In this document: piece by piece, positions 8,285 through 16,413 of the stretch
How positions within the stretch are numbered: position 1 is the stretch's first letter
Layout: the number at the start of each line of letters is the position of its first letter
Assembly (NCBI GenBank): GCA_045539625.1
Contig: JAZQFS010000005.1
Coordinates: 1 to 48,206, forward strand
Source of the DNA: UMGS1387 sp045539625
GTDB lineage: Bacteria; Bacillota; Clostridia; Oscillospirales; CAG-382
Reading direction: 5' to 3'
Length of the DNA: 48,206 bases
Program-made: the position numbers and the translations under genes
The notes under the pieces: generated by a model
What the model was told of the DNA's origin: nothing
Seen by the model: the letters and a program-made list of their open reading frames with translations, nothing else
Database searches by the model: none

Positions 8285-8986
8285 TTGAAAAGCATTATAG
8301 CATATTCGTTCAAACGGTCGCAGCCTGTTATGTACGGATATCTTTTTTTGGGTATAACATTCGGAATATTGCTTAAAGAGGCAGGCTACGGAGCTTTCTG
8401 GGCGTTTATATCAAGTACATTCATATATGCAGGCTCGGGACAGTTTTTGATGTGCGAATTTATAAGAGAAAACGTACCCCTTTACACCTGCGGAATTATG
8501 ACAATTCTTCTCAACAGCCGTCATATTTTTTACGGTCTCAGCTTTCTGACACGCTTCAAGGTTTTGAAAAAGCTGCAGTTTGTGCCCATTCTTGAGCTGA
8601 CGGACGAAACCTATTCCGTTCTGTGCTTTACCGAAAAGGATAATGCAGATCCCAAAAGTATGCTGTTTATATCAATTTTCGACCATCTTTACTGGATAAT
8701 AGGTTCGGTTTTGGGCTCACTTATCGGCGAGCTTCCCATAGATTTTACGGGGGTTGATTTTTCCATGACGGCACTTTTTGTGGTGCTGTTTGTTGAGCAG
8801 TGGAAAAGCTACTCCTACAAGCTTCCCGCAATTACGGGGTTGGCTTCATCTGTGTTCTTCCTGATACTCTTGGGACCCGATAACTTTATTTTTCCGTCTC
8901 TTGTGCTGTCAAGCGTTGTGCTGATTTTCACAAGAGGTCTGTACGAAAAAAGTATGGCAAAAAAGTGTGACGGGGAGGTAAAGTAA
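8285..8986 (+). CDS. azlC: AzlC family branched-chain amino acid exporter, large subunit
   Basis: A 233-residue membrane protein with AzlC features: an N-terminal motif (PVMYGYLFLGITFGILL) followed by several hydrophobic helices, and a conserved NSRHIFYGLSF segment in the second third. AzlC with AzlD forms an exporter for branched-chain amino acids and analogues (known from Bacillus). The start is TTG, preceded by GGAAGGAAGGA at good spacing; no ATG fits better. It is followed after one base by azlD, the usual two-gene arrangement. Confidence 0.9.
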   Translation: MKSIIAYSFKRSQPVMYGYLFLGITFGILLKEAGYGAFWAFISSTFIYAGSGQFLMCEFIRENVPLYTCGIMTILLNSRHIFYGLSFLTRFKVLKKLQFVPILELTDETYSVLCFTEKDNADPKSMLFISIFDHLYWIIGSVLGSLIGELPIDFTGVDFSMTALFVVLFVEQWKSYSYKLPAITGLASSVFFLILLGPDNFIFPSLVLSSVVLIFTRGLYEKSMAKKCDGEVK

Positions 8987-8987
8987 A

Positions 8988-9341
8988 ATGAATGAATATG
9001 TAAGACTCGTCCTCGTTATAGCCGTGTGTGCCGTTTGTACAATGCTGACACGTGCAATACCCTTTCTTGTTTTCCGTGATGCCGAGAAAGTGCCCAAAAG
9101 CGTGCTGTATCTTGGAAAGGTACTGCCGCCTGCGGTAATTGCAACGCTTGTTGTTTTTGCTCTTCGCAACACCGACTTTCTTGCGGCAAGCCACGGAATG
9201 TGCGAGATTATCGGCGTGGCGGCGGCGTTTATTCTCCATTGGTGCTTTGGCAACAGCTTTGTGAGCATAGGCGTGTCAACGGTGCTGTATATGGTACTGC
9301 TTCACGCACAGGAAATTGTATCATTTTTCTCAAAAATGTAA
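8988..9341 (+). CDS. azlD: AzlD family branched-chain amino acid exporter, small subunit
   Basis: A 117-residue protein with four predicted membrane helices and the AzlD hallmarks TRAIPFLVF near the N-terminus and LPPAVIATLVVFAL in the middle. It begins one base after the azlC stop, so the two are translationally linked. It is the small partner of AzlC. No terminator is obvious in the 89 bp before the next gene, which has its own promoter. Confidence 0.9.
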   Translation: MNEYVRLVLVIAVCAVCTMLTRAIPFLVFRDAEKVPKSVLYLGKVLPPAVIATLVVFALRNTDFLAASHGMCEIIGVAAAFILHWCFGNSFVSIGVSTVLYMVLLHAQEIVSFFSKM

Positions 9342-9367
9342 AAAATGAAAAACCTTTATAAAACCAC

Positions 9368-9396
9368 TTGAAAATTACCGTCATATCGGTTATAAT
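9368..9396 (+). promoter_or_regulatory. Sigma-A promoter of the DUF1858-trmK-nif3-rqcH operon
   Basis: TTGAAA (9368-9373), 17-nt spacer, TATAAT (9391-9396). The first start codon is 35 nt downstream behind GGAGG (9418-9422). Confidence 0.85.
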
Positions 9397-9430
9397 AACA
9401 TTGTAAAGAATTATACGGAGGTATATTATT

Positions 9431-9631
9431 ATGGCAAAGATTACAAAAGATACGATTATCGGCGACATTCTCGACATCGCTCCCGAAGCTGCTCCCGTTT
9501 TCCTTGAAATCGGTATGCACTGCTTAGGCTGCCCTTCCGCAAGAGGCGAAAGCGTTGAAATGGCTTGCGAGGTTCACGGCGTAGATGCCGACGAGCTTGT
9601 TGAAAAGCTTAACAAGCTTCTGGATAAGTAA
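9431..9631 (+). CDS. DUF1858 (ScdA N-terminal-like) small protein
   Basis: A 66-residue protein that is a stand-alone DUF1858 domain: IGDILDIAPEAAPVFLEIGMHCLGCP. The HCLGC Cys pair resembles the N-terminal domain of the iron-sulfur repair protein ScdA, but the hemerythrin part is absent. The role of single-domain members is not established; a redox or metal function is plausible. Its stop overlaps the trmK start (TAATG), so the two are translationally coupled. Confidence 0.85.
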   Translation: MAKITKDTIIGDILDIAPEAAPVFLEIGMHCLGCPSARGESVEMACEVHGVDADELVEKLNKLLDK

Positions 9632-10386
9632 TGTCAAGACAGCTCACATTACCGTCAAATCGGCTTTGTGCGGCGGCGGAAATCGCCGCCGTATCTTTGT
9701 TTGAGGGCGAAAGGGAAAAGCTGTGTGCAATAGATGTGGGGTGCGACCACGCAAAGCTCGCAATATACCTTGTGCAAAGCGGAATCTGCGCTCACGTCAC
9801 TGCCTGCGACATAAACGAGGGACCTGTGGCAAAAGCACGTGAAAACGTGGCACGCCGTACTCTTATGGGAAAACCGCTGTCGGATTATATAGATGTTGTG
9901 TGCACCGACGGACTTTCGGGGCTTGAAGAAACAGATGCCAACCGCATTTTTATTCTTGGAATGGGCGGCGAGCTTATTTCGGACATACTTGAAAGAGCTT
10001 TGTTTTTGCGTGATGAAAAGCATAAGGGAAAGGTTAAACTCATTCTCCAGCCCATGACCAGCGAGGACGATTTAAGAGTATACCTGTATACTAACGGATA
10101 TGAAATCATTGACGAAACGATGGTGCTTGACAAGGACAGGGTGTATGCCGTAATTTCGGCAGTGTATGACGGCGTGAAAAGATGCGGCACAAGAGCGGAA
10201 ATGCTTCTTGGAAAGCACAACATACAAAAAGGAACAGAGCTGTTTGTAAGACAGCTTGAACGAAGAATCCGCATAACCGAAAAAGCGGTAATGGACAGAG
10301 AAAAAGCGGGGCTTGACAGCAGGGAGCTGAGTGAGCTGCTTTGTGAGATGAAAAGAATTGAGGCGAATGTAAAATGTACACAGTAG
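9631..10386 (+). CDS. trmK: tRNA (adenine22-N1)-methyltransferase TrmK
   Basis: A 251-residue class I methyltransferase. The SAM-binding loop is IDVGCDHAKLAIYL (about 34-47), followed by the TrmK-specific ILGMGGELI and LILQPM motifs and a C-terminal coiled coil. TrmK methylates A22 in the D-loop of tRNAs in Gram-positive bacteria. The neighbour order trmK then a Nif3-like gene matches the conserved Bacillus arrangement (trmK-yqfO), which supports both calls. The start overlaps the previous stop by one base and the end overlaps the next gene by 13 nt. Confidence 0.92.
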   Translation: MSRQLTLPSNRLCAAAEIAAVSLFEGEREKLCAIDVGCDHAKLAIYLVQSGICAHVTACDINEGPVAKARENVARRTLMGKPLSDYIDVVCTDGLSGLEETDANRIFILGMGGELISDILERALFLRDEKHKGKVKLILQPMTSEDDLRVYLYTNGYEIIDETMVLDKDRVYAVISAVYDGVKRCGTRAEMLLGKHNIQKGTELFVRQLERRIRITEKAVMDREKAGLDSRELSELLCEMKRIEANVKCTQ

Positions 10387-11141
10387 GCGAAGTAGATAAG
10401 TATTTGTCGGATATTGCACCGTCACACCTGTCGGAAAGCTGGGACAATGACGGCGTTATGGTGTGCCGTAATAAGGACGAGGCGGCGGACAAAATTCTTG
10501 TTGCCCTTGAAGCCTCGGAAGAGGTTATTGACTACGCCGTAAAGGGCGGCTTTGACCTTATAGTCACACATCACCCCTTTATATTCAGAAAGCTGTCAAG
10601 ATTATGCGGCAGCGATTACGAAAACGTGGAAAATCTTATAAAGAACGGCATTTCTCTGCTTTCCTATCACACACGCCTTGACAGTGCCGAGGGCGGAGTG
10701 AACGATGTTCTTGCAAGGACGCTGGGACTTTCTCAAGTTGTCCCTTTCGGCGGCGAAACGGGTAATATAGGAAGAATAGGAACTCTTGAAAAGCCTGTGT
10801 CGTCAGGCGACTTTGCACTTTTGCTTAAAGAAAAGCTGGGGTGTGACATAAGATGCACCATGACACAAAGAGAAGTGAAGACGGTTGCCGTTGTTGGCGG
10901 TGCGGGAAAGGACTTTATCTTTGAGGGCATAGCTTGCGGTGCAGATGCTTTTGTGACCTCTGAAGTTCCTCATCATCTTTTTATTGCCGCAAAGGAGTGC
11001 GGCTTTAACCTGTATGACTGCGGTCATTATTATACCGAAAATCCTGTTTGCAAAGAGCTTTTCACACTTCTTGAAAAAAAGTTTGCACAGGCTGAGATTG
11101 AAGTGTACGATGTAAAATGTCCGTATACCTGTATACAATGA
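10374..11141 (+). CDS. Nif3-like dinuclear metal centre protein (short YqfO type)
   Basis: A 255-residue Nif3/DUF34 protein. Metal-binding motifs are THHPF (about 64-68), SYHTRLDSAEGGVND in the middle and CGHYYTE near the C-terminus. Bacillus YqfO is about 370 residues with an inserted PII-like domain; that insert is missing here, as in E. coli YbgI. Proposed roles include GTP cyclohydrolase-like or other metal-dependent hydrolase functions, but the physiological activity is unsettled. The start overlaps trmK by 13 nt, indicating coupled translation. Confidence 0.9.
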   Translation: MYTVGEVDKYLSDIAPSHLSESWDNDGVMVCRNKDEAADKILVALEASEEVIDYAVKGGFDLIVTHHPFIFRKLSRLCGSDYENVENLIKNGISLLSYHTRLDSAEGGVNDVLARTLGLSQVVPFGGETGNIGRIGTLEKPVSSGDFALLLKEKLGCDIRCTMTQREVKTVAVVGGAGKDFIFEGIACGADAFVTSEVPHHLFIAAKECGFNLYDCGHYYTENPVCKELFTLLEKKFAQAEIEVYDVKCPYTCIQ

Positions 11142-11156
11142 TAGGAGGGCGAAGAA

Positions 11157-12956
11157 GTGCCTTTTGATGCAGGCGTTATGTCGGCGGTAGTCAAGCAATT
11201 GAGAGACACCGTTATAGGCGCAAGAGTAGATAAAATATACCAGCCCGAAAGGGACGAAATAATACTTGGCTTAAGAACTCAGGGGGAAAGCAAAAAGCTT
11301 TTGCTGTCGGCACTTGCAGGAAACTCACGTGTGAGCTTTACCGAGGCAGAAAGAGAAAATCCCATGCAGCCGCCCATGTTCTGTATGCTGCTGCGCAAAC
11401 ACTTGTCGGGAGCGCATATACTTGATGTCAAGCAGATAGGCTTTGACAGAGCAGTTGAAATAAAGCTTACTTCAGCCGATGAAATGGGCTATTCAAGTGT
11501 AAAATACCTTGTGTGCGAAATTATGGGCACTTACAGCAACGTAATTTTCCTTGATGAAAACAGAAGAATTTTGTCGGTGCTTCATCCCATCAGCCTGTCA
11601 ACCACAAACAAGCGTCAGGTGCTGTGCGGATTTGAATACGAAAATCCTCCCATGCAGGAGGGAAAGCTTGATGCATTGCAGGTAGACAGGTATACTTTTT
11701 TGGAGAAGATCAAAAACGACATTGAAGACGGAAAGTGCGGCTCTGCCGACAAGTACCTTATTTCAAGATATTCGGGACTTTCACCGCTGACGGCAAGAGA
11801 GATAGTGTTCAGAGCCGCAAGGAACACCTCGGCACCGCTGTCTGAGTGTGATGCCGAAAAATTATGGTTTTATTTTGATATGTTTTACGGTGCTGTCAGA
11901 CAAGGCACATTTAACCCTTGCCTTGTCAGCGATGTAAGAGGAAATGTAATAGATTTCTCGTTTTGCGAAATCAGACAGTACGGAAACGAAACAGCTGTCA
12001 AGGAATATGACGATATAAGCAAGCTTCTTGACGATTTCTATCGGGAGAGAGACAAGCAGGAGCGCATAAAGCACAGAGGTCAGGACGTGCTTCGTCTTCT
12101 CACCAACGCCTCATCCCGAATTACAAAAAAGACGGCACTTCAGAAGCAAAGCCTTAAGGACTGCGAGAACAAGGAGCAGTTCAGGCGTTTCGGCGACCTA
12201 ATAACAGCCAACATTTATATGCTGAAAAAGGGTATGAAGCAGGCTGAAATGGTGGATTATTATGACGAAGCAATGCCCACCGTAACGGTGCCTCTTGACG
12301 AAAGATATACGCCGTCTCAGAATGCACAGCAGTATTACAAAAAGTACAATAAGGCAAAGTCTGCCGAGATTATGCTTGCAAAGCAGATAGAAGAGTCTGA
12401 AAAGGAAGCAGCCTACATCGATACCATTTTCGACAGCCTTACCAAGGCGGAAACAGAAGCGGATCTTGCTCAGATAAGAACGGAGCTGTCTGTGTCGGGC
12501 TACGGAAAGACTCTCGACAATCTTCGCAGAAGTATGACAAAAAACAAGAAAGAGTACAAAAATGCTCTTAAAAAGGATTATAAGCCCTTGAAGTTTATGA
12601 CAAGCGGCGGCTATGAGGTGCTTTGCGGAAAGAACAATCTGCAAAATGACTACATTACCACAGAAATTGCTTCCAAGGACGATTATTGGTTTCACGTCAA
12701 GAACGCACCCGGCTCCCACGTTGTTATGAGGTGCGGTAAGGACGAGCCGCCTGCCGAGGATTTTACGCAGTGTGCCATGATTGCGGCGTTTTACAGCTCG
12801 CAAAAGGAGCTTCCTCAGGCGCCTGTTGACTACACAAGAGTGAGAAATGTCAAAAAGCCCTCGGGTGCAAAGCCGGGCTTTGTAATATACGAAACAAACT
12901 ACTCCTGTTACGTTACGGCTGATGCCGAAGAGGTGGAAAAGCTGAAAGTTAAGTAA
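11157..12956 (+). CDS. rqcH: Rqc2/RqcH homologue (NFACT family), ribosome quality control
   Basis: A 599-residue protein. The N-terminal NFACT-N region begins MPFDAGVMSAVVKQLRD and includes KIYQPERDEI; a long coiled coil spans about 280-440; the NFACT-R domain (about 480-590) contains DDYWFHVKNAPGSHVV. RqcH binds stalled 50S subunits and recruits tRNA-Ala to add C-terminal alanine tails (known in B. subtilis). Older annotations call this a fibronectin-binding protein (FbpA), which is less likely to be the main role. The start is GTG with AGGAGGG 7 nt upstream. Last gene of the DUF1858-trmK-nif3 operon. Confidence 0.92.
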   Translation: MPFDAGVMSAVVKQLRDTVIGARVDKIYQPERDEIILGLRTQGESKKLLLSALAGNSRVSFTEAERENPMQPPMFCMLLRKHLSGAHILDVKQIGFDRAVEIKLTSADEMGYSSVKYLVCEIMGTYSNVIFLDENRRILSVLHPISLSTTNKRQVLCGFEYENPPMQEGKLDALQVDRYTFLEKIKNDIEDGKCGSADKYLISRYSGLSPLTAREIVFRAARNTSAPLSECDAEKLWFYFDMFYGAVRQGTFNPCLVSDVRGNVIDFSFCEIRQYGNETAVKEYDDISKLLDDFYRERDKQERIKHRGQDVLRLLTNASSRITKKTALQKQSLKDCENKEQFRRFGDLITANIYMLKKGMKQAEMVDYYDEAMPTVTVPLDERYTPSQNAQQYYKKYNKAKSAEIMLAKQIEESEKEAAYIDTIFDSLTKAETEADLAQIRTELSVSGYGKTLDNLRRSMTKNKKEYKNALKKDYKPLKFMTSGGYEVLCGKNNLQNDYITTEIASKDDYWFHVKNAPGSHVVMRCGKDEPPAEDFTQCAMIAAFYSSQKELPQAPVDYTRVRNVKKPSGAKPGFVIYETNYSCYVTADAEEVEKLKVK

Positions 12957-12996
12957 ATAATGTGTGTTTTATACATTTTTGCGTGCAAATTCTCCA

Positions 12997-13025
12997 TTTA
13001 CAGGGGTTGCGTGCGGTGATAAAAT
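12997..13025 (+). promoter_or_regulatory. Sigma-A promoter of the toroid protein / Gfo-Idh pair
   Basis: TTTACA (12997-13002), 17-nt spacer, TAAAAT (13020-13025), 37 nt before the start codon. No terminator is evident between rqcH and this promoter, so readthrough is possible. Confidence 0.7.
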
Positions 13026-13061
13026 ATAACTGCGAACAAATAAACGGAAGGCGGTTTTGAT

Positions 13062-14075
13062 ATGTCGGCAAGAAACCTTGACTCACTTATTGAAAAATTC
13101 CACAGAGCAGTAGTGTCCCACAGACTTGACGAAGGCAAATACTGCCGTTGGAGATGGCAGAACAAAGACGGTACAAGAGACTTGGGCAGTAATGAATACG
13201 GCTGTGCAGATGCTGCCAACATTCTTTACACAATAGGAAGATTTGAAACAGACCATGCCAAGAGGGAGGCGGCTGTAAAGGAGCTGCAGTCATTCCAGAA
13301 TCCCGAGACAGGACTTTTCTCCGAGCCTACACATCACACCATTCATACAACGGCACACGTGACGGCGGCTCTTCAGCTTTTTGATGCAAAGCCGCTGTAT
13401 CCCTTTTACGCTTTTGAAAAGTACAAGACAAAGGAAGGTCTGTATGAGCTTTTGGAGAGCATCGAATGGGTAAAGAATCCTTGGTCGGAATCCCACAAGA
13501 CAGCGGGTATTTATGCGGCATTTGCCTGCACGGGCGAGGCTTCCTTGGAATGGCAGAACTGGTATTTTGACTGGTTCTGGAACGAAGCAGACCCCGAAAC
13601 AGGTATGTGGCGTAAGGGCTGTATCAACGTTCCCGGTGCTAAGCCCTCATTCTGCTCAATGGCAGGCTCATTCCACTATATGTTTAACCACGAGCACGCA
13701 AGAAGACCTTACAGATATCCCGAAAAGCTTGTTGACTGTCTTATAAATATGTATGATAACGAGATTTACAGAGACAGACCTAATTTCGGAGCTCTTTGCG
13801 GCTTTATTGAGGTTGACTGGGTTTTCGCCCTCAACCGTGCTACCCGTCAGACTCCTCACAGATTCTATGAGGCTAAGGACAGAATAAGAGTATTTGCAAA
13901 GAAATACATTGACTATCTTGAAGCAGTTGACGAAAATACAGATGAATACTTTAACGACCTTCATATGCTCTTTGGCTCTGTTTGCTGTCTTGCTGAATTT
14001 CAGGCGGCGCTTCCCGGTGAGTTTGAGTCTACGTATCCTCTTCACACCGTTCTTGACAGACGTCCCTTCATTTAA
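13062..14075 (+). CDS. Unrecognised protein, probable alpha/alpha-toroid fold
   Basis: A 337-residue soluble protein without signal peptide or membrane segment. I do not recognise a named family. Alternating helices and two related motifs, QNPETGLFSEP (about 73-83) and ADPETGMWRKG (about 177-187), resemble the turn motifs of (alpha/alpha)6 toroids such as terpenoid cyclases, prenyltransferase-like proteins and some polysaccharide lyases or hydrolases. His-rich HHTIHTTAH (about 86-94) follows the first motif and many Trp and aromatic residues line the middle, as in carbohydrate-active toroids. It lies 15 nt before a Gfo/Idh/MocA oxidoreductase with shared promoter, which suggests a two-step conversion of a sugar or glycoside (inferred). 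The RBS is GGAAGG. Confidence 0.6.
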   Translation: MSARNLDSLIEKFHRAVVSHRLDEGKYCRWRWQNKDGTRDLGSNEYGCADAANILYTIGRFETDHAKREAAVKELQSFQNPETGLFSEPTHHTIHTTAHVTAALQLFDAKPLYPFYAFEKYKTKEGLYELLESIEWVKNPWSESHKTAGIYAAFACTGEASLEWQNWYFDWFWNEADPETGMWRKGCINVPGAKPSFCSMAGSFHYMFNHEHARRPYRYPEKLVDCLINMYDNEIYRDRPNFGALCGFIEVDWVFALNRATRQTPHRFYEAKDRIRVFAKKYIDYLEAVDENTDEYFNDLHMLFGSVCCLAEFQAALPGEFESTYPLHTVLDRRPFI

Positions 14076-14090
14076 CAAAGGAGAAACACA

Positions 14091-15221
14091 ATGAGTAAAG
14101 CTATAAATGTTGCAATTGTGGGAAAGGGAGCTATGGGCAGAGCTCATTCTGCTTCCATAGCATATCTTAAGTACTGCTATAAAAACTTGCCCTTTGAGGT
14201 TAAGCTTCACACTCTTGTTACAAGAAACCCCAATACTGCAAGAGCCGATGCAGATGCACTGGGCTTTGAAAACTATGCACTTACCTTTGAGGAAGCGGTA
14301 AACAATCCCGAAATTGATGTTATTGACATTTGCACGCCCAACAATCTTCACTATGATATGATTGAAAAGGCGGTAAAGGCAGGTAAGCACATTCTTTGCG
14401 AAAAGCCTCTTGCCATAAACGGTGAGGAGGCGAAAAAAATTCTCTCCCTTACCGAAAACTACGGCAAATGCTGCGGTATGGTGTTCAACAACCGCCATCT
14501 TCCCGCCATTATCCGTGCAAAGCAGATTGCAGAGGAAGGAAAGCTGGGAAGAATACTGTCCTTCAGAACGGTTTACCGTCATTCATCGGGTACAGACCCC
14601 GAAAAAGCGGCAGGCTGGAAGCAGAACAAGGATATTTGCGGAGCAGGTGTTCTTTTTGACTTGGGCTCCCACGCAATAGACCTTCTTTACTGCGTTCTCG
14701 GAGATGATGCTCAGTACAAGGTATCCGACGTCAAGGCTGTTACTCAGATAGGCTTTGAAACACGTAAGGGTATGGACGGCAAAGCGTGGAAAACCAACGC
14801 CGAGGAAGCTGTTTATGCGGTGGTAAGGCTGGAAAACGGAGCTGTTGGTACAATTGAGGCAAGCAAAATCAATGTAGGTGCAAACGATGACCTGTCACTT
14901 GAAATTTTCGGTACTGACGGAAGCTTAAGATTTAATCTGATGGATCCCAACTTCCTTGAATTTTACGACAATACGGCGGACGGTGCACACTACGGCGGTT
15001 ACAAGGGCTACACAAGAATTGAGTGTGTAAACAGATACGACATCGAGGGCAGCGTGTTCCCCGGAATGAGAGCTCCCATCGGCTGGCTGAGAGGGCACAT
15101 ACACAGTATGTATAATTACTTTACGGCAGTTTACAACGGCACAGATGTGTCGCCGAGCTTCAAAGACGGAGCATACGTCAACCAAGTTATGCAGATGATT
15201 CTCGACAACGCAGAAAAATAA
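14091..15221 (+). CDS. Gfo/Idh/MocA family NAD(P)-dependent oxidoreductase
   Basis: A 376-residue protein. The N-terminal Rossmann fold has VAIVGKGAMGRAHS as dinucleotide-binding loop, ICTPNNLHYDM, and the family signature CEKPLA (about 103-108). The C-terminal alpha/beta domain includes GVLFDLGSHAIDLLY (about 185-199), supplying the usual catalytic His region. Members oxidise or reduce hydroxyl groups of sugars, inositols or related compounds; the substrate is not readable from sequence. RBS AAAGGAG precedes the ATG. A multi-hairpin element follows 47 nt after the stop. Confidence 0.9.
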   Translation: MSKAINVAIVGKGAMGRAHSASIAYLKYCYKNLPFEVKLHTLVTRNPNTARADADALGFENYALTFEEAVNNPEIDVIDICTPNNLHYDMIEKAVKAGKHILCEKPLAINGEEAKKILSLTENYGKCCGMVFNNRHLPAIIRAKQIAEEGKLGRILSFRTVYRHSSGTDPEKAAGWKQNKDICGAGVLFDLGSHAIDLLYCVLGDDAQYKVSDVKAVTQIGFETRKGMDGKAWKTNAEEAVYAVVRLENGAVGTIEASKINVGANDDLSLEIFGTDGSLRFNLMDPNFLEFYDNTADGAHYGGYKGYTRIECVNRYDIEGSVFPGMRAPIGWLRGHIHSMYNYFTAVYNGTDVSPSFKDGAYVNQVMQMILDNAEK

Positions 15222-15235
15222 AACAGTATAAAAAA

Positions 15236-15263
15236 CAGGCGGACCTTTTTGGGTTCGCTTGCT
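15236..15263 (+). terminator. Degenerate hairpin after the Gfo/Idh gene
   Basis: A hairpin-capable 28-mer (GGCGGACC, T-run loop, GGGTTCGC) that matches 15489-15516 at 25 of 28 positions. It lacks a following T-run. It may be a weakened duplicate of the downstream terminator. Confidence 0.5.
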
Positions 15264-15268
15264 CAGAC

Positions 15269-15480
15269 TGTCGCAAAACCATTATGAAAGTTTAGGTCAA
15301 GCCTTTTCAAAGGCTTGCGGTTTCCAAAGGCAGAGCCTTGGTCGCCGTCCGCAGACGGCGAAACTCCTTATGCTTCATAAAGCGCAGGAAAGGTGAATTT
15401 TTCGTCCTAAAAGGACGAAAAAGAGGAAAACCCTCGCCGGGGGTTTTCCTGAAACGTGAGATAAAACATTCTTTTTCGAA
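15269..15480 (+). repeat. Large multi-hairpin intergenic element, copy B
   Basis: Reverse-complement match of 6885-7092, about ten differences over ~211 bp, with all six hairpins kept, including CGCCGTC-CGCA-GACGGCG at 15343-15360. It lies 3' of the Gfo/Idh gene in the same relative orientation that copy A has to the ROK gene. It is bracketed by two near-identical terminator-like hairpins. No coding capacity. Confidence 0.88.
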
Positions 15481-15486
15481 ATGCTA

Positions 15487-15520
15487 AGCAGGCGAACCTT
15501 TTTTGGTTCGCCTGCTTTTG
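15487..15520 (+). terminator. Rho-independent terminator between Gfo/Idh and scpA (convergent)
   Basis: Perfect 12-bp stem AGCAGGCGAACC/GGTTCGCCTGCT with a 6-T loop, followed by TTTG and TTTTC on the plus strand. The convergent minus-strand scpA stop lies 14 nt beyond. Confidence 0.85.
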
Positions 15521-15533
15521 TTTTCAGTAATAA

Positions 15534-16403
15534 TTATTTATCCGTGTCTTCGCCTGCGGGCTTTTCCTCGTTGTAGGAGGGAAGCTCCTCTTTTTCCTTA
15601 TCACGAAGAAGGGTGATTGTACAGTCATCTCCCGATTCCGAAAGATTGTCAATCATAATTCTTCTGCCCTTGATAAGCTCAAGCACCGCCAAGAAGGTTG
15701 CAACGATTTCGCTTCTTGACTCTGCCTTTTCAAAAAGGTTTGCAAAGGAGCAGTTGCCACGTCTTACAAGCAGCTTCATAACGTGTAAAATTCTCTCGTT
15801 AACGCTTACGTGACGTGTGGTTTTAAGAAGATTGTCAAGCTTTTCGGTGTTTGCCTGCGCTTCCATAAGCTCAAGTCTTCGCTGATATATGCGTAAGTAC
15901 GCCTCCTGAAGAAGCTTGATGTCGTGGGTAAGCTTGTACTCGGTTTTGTTGATGTTCTCCACCTTTTCGGGAGGCTTTTCAAAACGTCCGCCGTAGGTGG
16001 CTTCTCTGTCGTGGAGAATTTCCGCCGTTTGCTTTGCTCTCTGGTATTCAAGAAGCATATCAACAAGCTCTTGTCTCGGATCTTCCTCTTCTTCAATTTT
16101 AGGCAGCAGCATACGGCTTTTTATAACCATAAGCTGTGACGCCATAACAATAAATTCGGAAGCAATCTCCATGTTGAACATTTCCATGGTATGAAGGTAA
16201 TCCATATACTGCTCAAGTATGAGAGCTATAGGTATGTCATAGATGTTTACCTTGTTTTTTGTAATAAGGGACAGCAGAAGCTCAAGAGGACCTTCAAAAA
16301 TTTCAAGCTTGAAGGACAGCGCACCGTCATCACGGGCATACTGCTCGATAGCAGCCTCGTCTATCTGCTCCTGTCCCTGAGGAAGTGTTGTTTCGGGTGT
16401 CAT
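15534..16403 (-). CDS. scpA: Segregation and condensation protein ScpA
   Basis: A 289-residue kleisin. The N-terminal SMC-binding region is FEGPLELLLSLI followed by KVNIYDIPIALI, and the C-terminal winged-helix region includes RSEIVATFLAVLELIKGRRI. ScpA links the SMC heads with ScpB in the condensin that organises chromosome segregation. It is longer than usual (about 250) because of a short N-terminal tail of about 25 residues and an acidic C-terminal tail. scpB, which often follows directly, is not present in this window. RBS AAGAGGTAA. Last gene of a five-gene minus-strand run. Confidence 0.93.
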   Translation of the reverse strand: MTPETTLPQGQEQIDEAAIEQYARDDGALSFKLEIFEGPLELLLSLITKNKVNIYDIPIALILEQYMDYLHTMEMFNMEIASEFIVMASQLMVIKSRMLLPKIEEEEDPRQELVDMLLEYQRAKQTAEILHDREATYGGRFEKPPEKVENINKTEYKLTHDIKLLQEAYLRIYQRRLELMEAQANTEKLDNLLKTTRHVSVNERILHVMKLLVRRGNCSFANLFEKAESRSEIVATFLAVLELIKGRRIMIDNLSESGDDCTITLLRDKEKEELPSYNEEKPAGEDTDK

Positions 16404-16413
16404 AAATTACCTC

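Noticed and set aside
12198..12803. 201-codon frame antisense to rqcH
   Set aside because: Lies fully inside a well-supported gene on the other strand, with Cys/His/Leu-rich shadow composition and no RBS.
13668..14582. 304-codon minus-strand frame across the toroid and Gfo/Idh genes
   Set aside because: Antisense shadow of two well-supported genes; no domain and no RBS.
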